Notes under the pieces: generated by a model
The model's input: only the letters and a program-made list of their open reading frames with translations
What the model was told of the DNA's origin: nothing
Databases searched by the model: none
Program-made: the position numbers and the translations under genes
Shown: piece after piece, positions 57,513-64,000 of the stretch
Layout: each line of letters opens with the position of its first letter
Position numbering within the stretch: position 1 is the first letter of the stretch
Assembly (NCBI RefSeq): GCF_905373215.1
Contig: NZ_CAJPRT010000008.1
Coordinates: 1-64,000 of the forward strand
Direction of reading: 5' to 3'
From: an uncultured Campylobacter sp.
GTDB taxonomy: Bacteria; Campylobacterota; Campylobacteria; Campylobacterales; Campylobacteraceae
Length of the DNA: 64,000 nt

Positions 57513-60104
57513 ATGATGTTTAGAACTTTGGCTAGATTTTTTTTGTGCATAACCATACTTTTTATAATCTGTGCGGTAGGCCTAAAGCACGGTATAACGA
57601 TTTCGCAGCTGGACGTGGGCTTTGCAAAGCTTGAGGAGTTTTATCTCAAGCTAAATAAAGGTCTCGTGCTGCGTATCAAAAATCTTGAAATTACGCAAAA
57701 TAATACACAAAATTTAGAGCAAAATTCCACCGATCTGCGCACGCAAAGCGAGAAAATTTTAGAATTTAGCAAAAAAATCTCGCTCATCAACTCCTTTTTT
57801 GAAGAGATCGACGTGCAAAATTTAAAGATCAATGGCGAAAGTCTAAAGCTAAAATACAAAAGCGACGTTTTTTACGCAGATACCCGATTTTTTAGGCTAA
57901 GCTCAAAGATTATGCCGGGCGCAGACGGGCTGAGCTTTGATCCGATCGAGCTTGAGCTAAATGATTTTAATCTCACTCTGCACGGCACGGCGCGAGCAAA
58001 TTTCAAAGCCGATACGTATGATTTTAACGGCACCTTCGCTTCGCACGAGATCGCGGGCGAGCTTGACGTGCACAATATCGGTTCACAGCTAAATATCGAG
58101 ATAAACCGCGCCTCGGCCTTGAGCCTGAAAAATTTTATGAATGAGCTGGGCGCGCTTACGGGGCTAAATCCTCTTGCGAATGAGTGGATCTACGGTAAGG
58201 CGGTCGCGCAAAACTACTACATCGAAAATCTGCATGCCAAAGTCGATCTGAAAGACCCGCGCCCGATCGCCGAAAATGTTAGCGCCACGGCCTACGCGCA
58301 GGATCTTACGATAAAATTTCAACCGCAAATCGAAGCCGTAACGGTAAAAGACGCCAATATCACGCTTAAAAACGATTTTCTAAATTTCACGCTAAATGAG
58401 CCTAAATTTAAAGGCAAAAGCCTGGAGGGAAGCAGCGTACGTATCGGCGGGCTTTTTGAAGAAAGACCGATCGTATATCTGGATCTGCGAACCAAGGAGA
58501 GTTTGGGCAAGGACCTTATAGCGATCCTGCAAAGCTACGGCATAGATGAGCCCGTATATCCGCTTGGCGGCGGGATCGATGCGCGCGTGCTGATAGACGT
58601 GGACGTCGAAAAAGAAAGCGCCAAGGTCGATGCGAACGTGACGCTAAAAGACGCCGATCTGATGATCTCTAAAGCGAAATTTCACTCCAAAGCCGCGCGG
58701 GTGCACATCACGGAAAAAAAGATCGACATCAAAGACGCGAATCTACAAAATGAAATTTTTAACGCCACGGCAAGCGGCAGTATCGATATCGCCACGCGCA
58801 AAGCTAAATTTAACGGCGTTATTCATAGCTTCAATCTCTCCCCAAACGGCAAAGAAATTTTAAAATTTGGCGACGCGCGAGATAATATAAGCCTTGATTT
58901 TAGCGGCAAAGCGCCGGTGCTGAGCTCGCAATTTTTAGGCGCAAAGATGAGCTTCGGCGAGCGGATCGAGATCAGCTCGCCCGATATTAGCGGAATTCTG
59001 CCCTTTTCTAAGACGCTTAAAAACGCGGGCATTAGCGGCGGAGACCTTAAAATTTTAACCAGCGATTTTACAAACTTAGATATCAGCAGCAACAATCTCA
59101 TCTTTGATTTCGGTCTGTTAAATAAAGACGGTAGCCACTACAAAAACGATTCTTTCGCGCTTCGAGTGCGCGGGGGCGATCTGGACGGCTCTAGCGGAAG
59201 CGGTAAAATTTCTCTTAAAATAAACAAAGGCGGTAACTTCGTCGCTCTAAAAGACGTGGACGTCGCGATCAATACGAGCGTGCAAACCAGCGAGTTTAAT
59301 AGCGGCACGAAGGAGCGCTCGCCGATAAATTTCAGCGGGCAAAATTCTGCAATCGTGCTATCCGATCTAAATAAAACGCTTAAATTTACGCACTTTAACG
59401 GCGTGCTGGACGGCAAAAATATGAACCTGAACGCAAATTTCAAACGCGGCGACGTGAAGTTGATCTTTAAAAAGAGCTTGCTTCAAATTTTTGCGCAAAA
59501 CATCAGCGGCGAGGCGCTCAATCAATTCCTAGGCTCGCAAAGCTTCGACGGAGGGGTATTTACGCTAAAAGCAAGCGGCATCGATCCGCGCAACTATCGC
59601 GGCGAGATCAACGTGCAAAACACCTATCTGAAGGACTACATCATCTATCAAAGGCTACTTAGCTTTATAAACTCCGTGCCGTCGCTACTTACGTTTAAGA
59701 CGCCCGATTTCAACGATCGCGGCTTTAGCGTGCAGAAGGGCAAAATTTACTTCCGCCGCAGCGGCGATAAAATTTACATAAACGCGATGAACTTTACGGG
59801 CAGCAGCGCAGACATCGCGGGCAACGGCGAAGTGGATATGAAAAGCGGCGCGCTAAATATCGATCTGGAGCTTAAATACCTCAAAGACGCAAGCTCGATA
59901 ATCTCAAAAATCCCGCTGCTAAATCATATCATCTTGGGCGAGAATAACACGATCTCCACGATCATCGAGATTCGCGGCACGATGAAAAAGCCTACCTACT
60001 CGACCGGCGTTGCGACAGACGTGCTAAAAACGCCGTATAATCTCATCAAAAACACGCTGATGCTGCCTTTTGTAATCTTCGGCGACAGCGAGGAGAGCAA
60101 ATGA
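57513..60104 (+). CDS. AsmA/YhdP-family protein (putative phospholipid transport bridge)
   Basis: The 863-residue protein has one N-terminal membrane helix (FFLCITILFIICAVGL) and a very long beta-rich periplasmic region with repeated alternating segments. The C-terminal AsmA-2 type domain covers GVFTLKASGIDPRNYRGEINVQNTYLKDY, GDKIYINAMNFTGSSADIAGNGEVDMKSG and a proline-containing end. YhdP-like proteins are thought to move phospholipids to the outer membrane. It has no low-complexity expansion apart from an Asn/Gln-rich stretch near residues 65-80 (TQNNTQNLEQNSTD). The stop overlaps xerH by four bases (ATGA). Confidence 0.8.
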   Translation: MMFRTLARFFLCITILFIICAVGLKHGITISQLDVGFAKLEEFYLKLNKGLVLRIKNLEITQNNTQNLEQNSTDLRTQSEKILEFSKKISLINSFFEEIDVQNLKINGESLKLKYKSDVFYADTRFFRLSSKIMPGADGLSFDPIELELNDFNLTLHGTARANFKADTYDFNGTFASHEIAGELDVHNIGSQLNIEINRASALSLKNFMNELGALTGLNPLANEWIYGKAVAQNYYIENLHAKVDLKDPRPIAENVSATAYAQDLTIKFQPQIEAVTVKDANITLKNDFLNFTLNEPKFKGKSLEGSSVRIGGLFEERPIVYLDLRTKESLGKDLIAILQSYGIDEPVYPLGGGIDARVLIDVDVEKESAKVDANVTLKDADLMISKAKFHSKAARVHITEKKIDIKDANLQNEIFNATASGSIDIATRKAKFNGVIHSFNLSPNGKEILKFGDARDNISLDFSGKAPVLSSQFLGAKMSFGERIEISSPDISGILPFSKTLKNAGISGGDLKILTSDFTNLDISSNNLIFDFGLLNKDGSHYKNDSFALRVRGGDLDGSSGSGKISLKINKGGNFVALKDVDVAINTSVQTSEFNSGTKERSPINFSGQNSAIVLSDLNKTLKFTHFNGVLDGKNMNLNANFKRGDVKLIFKKSLLQIFAQNISGEALNQFLGSQSFDGGVFTLKASGIDPRNYRGEINVQNTYLKDYIIYQRLLSFINSVPSLLTFKTPDFNDRGFSVQKGKIYFRRSGDKIYINAMNFTGSSADIAGNGEVDMKSGALNIDLELKYLKDASSIISKIPLLNHIILGENNTISTIIEIRGTMKKPTYSTGVATDVLKTPYNLIKNTLMLPFVIFGDSEESK

Positions 60105-61162
60105 AATTCCCGCTTGATTACAAGGATAGCTTTGAAAAATCGCTGCTGTTTTGGCTCGTAAAATTCGTGCGCTACAAGCTAAGCGCGCTATCGAATAAGG
60201 AGCTGAAAAACTACGCGCTGTTTCGCCGCGCAAGCCTGGCGCTAAATCACGAGGTCGCGAATATCAATGAACTCGAGCGGCTCGCAAAAGACGCTCGAAA
60301 CGCAGGTCTTACCGGCATCAATACCTATTTTAATCCGCTTAAAAAATTTTACGAAGCGATCGTAGAATATAACCTTGAAAGCATGAGAAATATCGACGAG
60401 GAGCTTTTGAGCGAAATTTTAGCCTCGATTACGGGCGGGCTGAGCGATGCGAGCAAAAAAAACTACCGTATTGCGCTGATAAATTTTTTCGGCTTCATCG
60501 ACCGACAAAATGAGCAGGACGGCACCTCGCACAACTTCGGCATCGAGCTTAAGCACTGGGGCGGCATTAGCGGCTGTCGAGGCACAAAGCTTCCTGAGTT
60601 TATGAGCGAGGAGGAGCTGAAGCGATTTTTGGACGCGATAAATCTAAGCGAGTTTCGCTCCTTTGCGCATCGCAACCGCCTGATCGTAAAAATCATCGTC
60701 TATACGGGCATCCGCGTGGGCGAAGCGATAAATTTAAAGCGCAAAGATATCGCGCCAGAGGGCGATCTTTTCATCATCCGAATCCGCGGTAAGGGCAACA
60801 AATACCGCATCGTAATGATCAAACGCCACCTGATCGAGGAGCATCTAAACGCGCTGGAGACGAACTTTGCCAACAAAGAGGGCTATCTTTTCGTCACCAA
60901 AAACGGTGCGCCGCTCACTCAGGCATACGTCAGCGGCATCGTGGAGAAAATTTTAATGAGCGCGGGCATACGCAAGGAAAAAAACGGCGCCCACATGCTG
61001 CGCCACACCTTCGCAACGATGCTTTACAAAAAGCAAAAGGACCTCGTACTCGTCCAGGAAGCCCTCGGCCACGCGAGCCTAAATACTTCGCGCATCTACA
61101 CCCACTTCGACAGCGACAAACTGCGCCTTGCGGCGAAGGTCGCAGAGGAATTCGAAGAGTGA
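60101..61162 (+). CDS. xerH: Tyrosine recombinase XerH
   Basis: The 353-residue enzyme is the single Xer recombinase of Campylobacterota, which resolves chromosome dimers at difH. The N-terminal core-binding domain (residues 1-165) is followed by the catalytic domain. Arg is in YTGIRVGEAINLK, Lys in RGKGNKYRIV, His-x-x-Arg in HMLRHTFATML, His in LGHASLNTS and Tyr in RIYTHFD. All catalytic residues are present. It overlaps the AsmA-like gene by four bases. No difH site was identified in the window. Confidence 0.93.
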   Translation: MKFPLDYKDSFEKSLLFWLVKFVRYKLSALSNKELKNYALFRRASLALNHEVANINELERLAKDARNAGLTGINTYFNPLKKFYEAIVEYNLESMRNIDEELLSEILASITGGLSDASKKNYRIALINFFGFIDRQNEQDGTSHNFGIELKHWGGISGCRGTKLPEFMSEEELKRFLDAINLSEFRSFAHRNRLIVKIIVYTGIRVGEAINLKRKDIAPEGDLFIIRIRGKGNKYRIVMIKRHLIEEHLNALETNFANKEGYLFVTKNGAPLTQAYVSGIVEKILMSAGIRKEKNGAHMLRHTFATMLYKKQKDLVLVQEALGHASLNTSRIYTHFDSDKLRLAAKVAEEFEE

Positions 61163-61834
61163 AATTTTAAAATTTGAGATGGCGCGAGGCTTACTTGAGC
61201 GAGATTTTTTGAATTTCGTTTTGAGACGGCTTTGAAATCGTTTTTTATGGAATTTATTTTCTAAAAAATTTGGAATTTTATTTTGAAAAATTTTAAAATT
61301 TGTTTTTCATACTCGCATAACAAAGCCCAAAATTCTACCCTGCGCACTTTAGAATTTAACTCGGCAAAATTTTAAATTAACGCGCGAGCCTTAGATCTTG
61401 ATTGCAAAAAATCTAAAATTTTACTCTTTTGGAGTATAGAATAATTTTACTTTTTAGGTTTTCTCATGCGATTTTGCCTAAAATTCCAGATAAATTTAGT
61501 GCAAAATTTCATTTAAATTTTGACGATACGGGATTTCATCCAATGATTTTATAAGCAAAAGATAAACGGCATATTAAGAGGTAGCGGATATAAAAATTTA
61601 TCTGTAAATTTCACAAGGGTAGAATTTCTGATTTAAAATTTAAACCCTCAAAATTTTATAGTTTGATATGCCTTCAAATTCTCATCGCACCGAATTCTCC
61701 TTAAAATTTAAAAATGCAAAAGATTTGCCACCAAAGTTTGCTGCAAAATTTACTGACGCGAAGCTTGTTTTGTAAACAGCGCAGGAATCATATAAGAATT
61801 TATACTAAAAATTTAAAGAGATAAAATCATTGGC
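61163..61834. other. AT-rich intergenic region after xerH
   Basis: No gene is supported. It holds many AAATTTTAAAATTT words and AT-rich runs. Confidence 0.5.
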
Positions 61835-62101
61835 ATGATCATTTTAGATTTATTTTACGACAGAAATCCCGCTCTTGCGAGCAGGATTTCATTTCTTAGG
61901 GGGATAAGAAAAGGAGTTTAGGCTAAATAAATTTAGCCCGAGATTTCGTCTACCCACGGAGTCCGCGGCAAAAAGGAGCAAAAAGACGAAATCTCGCGCA
62001 AAATTTTAAGCCAAGATTTAAGCGATTGGCTCGCGACAATAAACGAGATTTGCGACGGCTTCAAAAACTATCGCAAAAAACGCTGTGTCACAAGCATCAA
62101 A
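61835..62101 (+). other. Structured region with three inverted repeats, possible RNA or gene remnant
   Basis: Three stems lie in a row: GAAATCCCGCTC/GAGCAGGATTTC (61863-61890, one mismatch, TTGC loop), GGCTAAAT/ATTTAGCC (61921-61938) and CGAGATTTCGTCT/AGACGAAATCTCG (61939-61951 with 61984-61996, perfect). The last encloses a small CGGAGTCCG hairpin. Short frames here read protein-like: MIILDLFYDRNPALASRIS from 61835, and in another frame EISRKILSQDLSDWLATINE up to the rubrerythrin gene. It could be a structured RNA, a terminator array or a decayed gene. Confidence 0.35.
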
Positions 62102-62746
62102 TCAGACAAGCCTTTGTTTTTTGAAATACTCGCGCGGAGCCTTGCAGAGCGGACAGGCGCCGGGAGCCCTTTTGCCGCGATGGACGTGGCCGCAGACCTC
62201 GCACACCCAAACTTCCTCATCGAAACTCTCGAAAAAGCCCTCCTCTAGCAGGATCTTTTGAAGCTCGTTGTATTCGCGCTCGTGCTCCTGCTCGACCTTG
62301 CCGATAGCGTTAAAAAGGCGCGCAACCTCTTTTTTACCCTCTTCGGTCGCGATTTTAGCGAAGCTCGGATACATGCTCTCGTGCTCGTAGCGCTCGCCGG
62401 CGGCAGCATCAAGCAGATTTTTATCCATTTTATCAAGCGGAATACCTGCGGCCGCGTGATGCGCCTTTAGCTCAGCTCTGGCATGCCATTTTTCGTTTTC
62501 GGCAGCCTCGTAAAAATGTCGCGCAATGGCGTGAAAGCCTGCCTCTTTGGCTAAATCGCCATAAAGATCGTATTTGTTACGCGCTTGAGACTCGCCTGCG
62601 AACGCTTTCATTAAATTTACCTGCGTCAGATCCTCGGTTATACATTTCATCGGCTCGCCGCAGCAGCTAAGCGCGCCGCCGCCTACTTTTTGCACCTCGA
62701 CCTCCGCGCCGCATTTGTCGCATCTGTAAGTTTCGTACTGTCTCAT
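62102..62746 (-). CDS. rrc: Desulforubrerythrin (desulforedoxin-rubrerythrin-rubredoxin fusion)
   Basis: The 214-residue protein has three iron domains. It starts with a desulforedoxin-like FeCys4 site (YRCDKCGAEV then SCCGEP, residues 8-32). A ferritin-like diiron domain with FAGESQARNKY, EAAENEKWHA and VEQEHEREYN follows. It ends with a rubredoxin-like site (VCEVCGHVH then CPLCKAP). This order is that of C. jejuni Cj0012c, which reduces peroxide in the cytoplasm. It protects oxygen-sensitive enzymes such as OorDABC. The gene stands alone; a structured region lies beyond its stop. Confidence 0.93.
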   Translation of the reverse strand: MRQYETYRCDKCGAEVEVQKVGGGALSCCGEPMKCITEDLTQVNLMKAFAGESQARNKYDLYGDLAKEAGFHAIARHFYEAAENEKWHARAELKAHHAAAGIPLDKMDKNLLDAAAGERYEHESMYPSFAKIATEEGKKEVARLFNAIGKVEQEHEREYNELQKILLEEGFFESFDEEVWVCEVCGHVHRGKRAPGACPLCKAPREYFKKQRLV

Positions 62747-63145
62747 TTCAATTCCCTATCAAAATTTTTAGGGAATGATATCACGGCTACTATTAAATTT
62801 TACTTAATAAATTTTATTCTTCTCAATAAATTTATGTTTTTGAGAAAATTTTGGCACGGAATTTCCATCCGCAAAATCTAAACTTAAGATTTTTCAAAGC
62901 AAATGAAATTTGAAGCAAAAGCGCTAACGCTCGATTATCTAAAAATATAAAATTTAGTTTTTTGACTCATTTAGTCTGCGATTTTCAAGGCGAGCCACAT
63001 CATTGGAAATTTTTTAAAATTTAAAGTTATCTCAAAGCAATTTACTATTTTGCCATATGGTCTTATTTCACTAGCATATTGCAGTGCTCGGCATAAATGC
63101 GTCAACGAGCCGCCCGATTGTAATTATGAAGCGTTAAAAGCGTAA
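62747..63145. other. AT-rich intergenic region
   Basis: No gene is supported. The 120 bases upstream of the desulforubrerythrin start are very AT-rich and could hold its promoter, possibly under peroxide control. No clear operator dyad was seen. Confidence 0.45.
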
Positions 63146-63820
63146 TTAAGGGCGTTGTAGCATTACCATTTTGCCGCTATGATCGGTAATATCTGAGAAT
63201 TTATGAATGTTAAATTCTAAGCCGCAAATCGAACAAGGAGGAAATTTATCGACTTCCTTCTTGCCTAAAAGCGAGCAAATTCCGCCTATTGCCGGATTAT
63301 GTCCAACGATAAATACGCATTCTGCGCTAGCTGCATTAAAATTTTGCATAACGTCTGTGCTAGAAATTTTTACATCATTGCAAGATATAGCATTATTTTC
63401 GCCAATGCTAGCGGGAATTTTAGTGCTTTTAAAAGCAGAATTTTCAGTGTTTGCGTCGCGATGTTTTTCGTTACTCAGACCAACCGCATTGTATTTTTCA
63501 ACATTCACACCGCACTCAAAAAATCGTTTCTCATCCAAGCTGCGAACAAACTTTGCCAAATCCCATAAGCTTGCGTCGTATAACTCTCGCAATGGCACTA
63601 CCCTTTTTGTCGCGCCCAGCGTATTAGCGATAATTTGCGCCGTATGGAGTGCGCGTATAGCCGAGCTTGTAATAATCAAATCAGGCGCAAATCCCAAGCT
63701 ACGCAGCTTTTCTCCGAGTTTAATTGCGCAAAGTTTGCCCACACGGCTTAATGCCCGCTCAAAATCGCTTCCGTTGCCGCTTTGCGCCTCGGCATGTCTT
63801 ATAAAATATATCCGTTTCAT
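63146..63820 (-). CDS. SixA-type histidine phosphatase with polar insert
   Basis: The 224-residue protein begins KRIYFIRHAEAQ, with the catalytic RHA motif. SSAIRALHTAQII (second active-site Arg) and a C-terminal His in FIVGHNPAIGG complete the phosphoglycerate-mutase-like site. ATG 63820, after AAGGATGCAG, is the preferred start. Between about residues 107 and 167 lies an Asn/Ser/Lys-rich segment (NTENSAFKSTKIPASIGENN) that typical SixA proteins of about 160-170 residues lack. The substrate is unknown; SixA acts on phosphohistidine in signalling proteins. Confidence 0.83.
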   Translation of the reverse strand: MKRIYFIRHAEAQSGNGSDFERALSRVGKLCAIKLGEKLRSLGFAPDLIITSSAIRALHTAQIIANTLGATKRVVPLRELYDASLWDLAKFVRSLDEKRFFECGVNVEKYNAVGLSNEKHRDANTENSAFKSTKIPASIGENNAISCNDVKISSTDVMQNFNAASAECVFIVGHNPAIGGICSLLGKKEVDKFPPCSICGLEFNIHKFSDITDHSGKMVMLQRP

Positions 63821-63864
63821 CTGCATCCTTTCATAAAATTTTATGTATAATTTAGCGTTAAATT

Positions 63865-64000
63865 CTACAAAATTCTAAATTTTTTCTGGATCATACCAAA
63901 GCCATAACCGACCACAAATCCCGCTATGTGCGCATACCATGCCACATTTATGCCCATTAACATCGGCGCAAAGCTCATTATCAAAATCGCGACAAAAATC
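63865..64000 (-). CDS. Rhomboid-family intramembrane protease, C-terminal end (5' part outside window)
   Basis: The minus strand is open from the window edge to TAG at 63867-63865, giving 44 residues: a hydrophobic segment (IFVAILIMSFAPML), then NVAWYAHIAGFVVGYGFG and a charged tail. AHIAGFVVG is the last helix of rhomboid proteases, including the catalytic His. The Ser nucleophile would be outside the window. Confidence 0.8.
   Translation of the reverse strand, partial: IFVAILIMSFAPMLMGINVAWYAHIAGFVVGYGFGMIQKKFRIL

Noticed and set aside
1..64000. tRNA, rRNA or tmRNA genes, prophage and insertion sequences
   Set aside because: I looked for conserved arm or loop motifs and for transposase, integrase or phage genes. 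Only xerH, a housekeeping recombinase, was found.

Overview
The window looks like a chromosomal segment of a Campylobacter, most likely one of the oral/anaerobic species related to C. gracilis, C. rectus, C. showae or C. curvus. This is inferred from gene content: the periplasmic fumarate reductase MfrABE, hydrogenase operon hydABCDE, oorDABC 2-oxoglutarate oxidoreductase, XerH recombinase and the three-part desulforubrerythrin are all typical of Campylobacterota. Base composition is mid-range, and short words of the type AAATTTT / AAAATTTC / GAATTCCG are scattered through almost every gap.

Layout. 1-3700: the end of one flavocytochrome-type FAD reductase, a complete diverged paralogue, an EFR1-type flavodoxin-ferredoxin and a decayed gene. 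4200-9655: a two-component system with a PepSY protein and small linked ORFs on the minus strand, divergent from a phosphoethanolamine transferase (probable envelope-stress or cationic-peptide locus). 9860-14646: a LysR regulator divergent from mfrABE. 15052-26184: hydABCDE and an enormous hypF. 26775-32773: nikR, hypBCDEA and a fragment of a DUF4198 nickel-uptake type protein. 33157-36945: two small AT-rich membrane proteins and a FecBCD-like metal/chelate ABC importer. 37429-40544: four tandem members of an uncharacterised membrane protein family. 40725-49173 (minus): an exporter operon (HlyD adaptor, double ATPase, two ABC-2 permeases) whose genes are separated by long low-complexity ORFs. 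49519-52012: flavodoxin, a glycine-zipper lipoprotein and two small secreted cysteine-rich paralogues. 52225-55054 (minus): oorDABC. 55444-61162: mdh and mltG (minus), an AsmA/YhdP-like protein and xerH (plus). 62102-64000 (minus): desulforubrerythrin, a SixA-type phosphatase and the end of a rhomboid protease.

Metabolic logic. HydABC oxidises hydrogen at the periplasmic face and feeds the menaquinone pool. MfrABE reduces fumarate, and the FAD reductases at the left end probably reduce other alkene acceptors. HydDE, HypABCDEF and NikR mature and regulate the nickel enzyme. OorDABC and Mdh supply the incomplete or reverse TCA chemistry that feeds fumarate respiration.

The most unusual feature is that conserved, normally compact proteins carry long in-frame low-complexity inserts (Asn/Ser/Gln/Ala rich). 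HypF is 1601 residues instead of about 750, with four inserts at domain loops; HydD, HypA, HypE, an ABC permease, a histidine kinase and a SixA phosphatase show the same. The inserts are built from the same AAAATTC/AAATTTT words that fill the intergenic DNA. At three gene junctions (hydE-hypF, ATPase-permease, permease-permease) similar DNA forms ORFs of 91-306 codons that end in an ATGA overlap with the next gene. I read this as spread of a short word into coding DNA with the reading frame preserved, and consider it the best candidate for something undescribed here. No tRNA, rRNA, CRISPR array, insertion sequence or prophage was seen.
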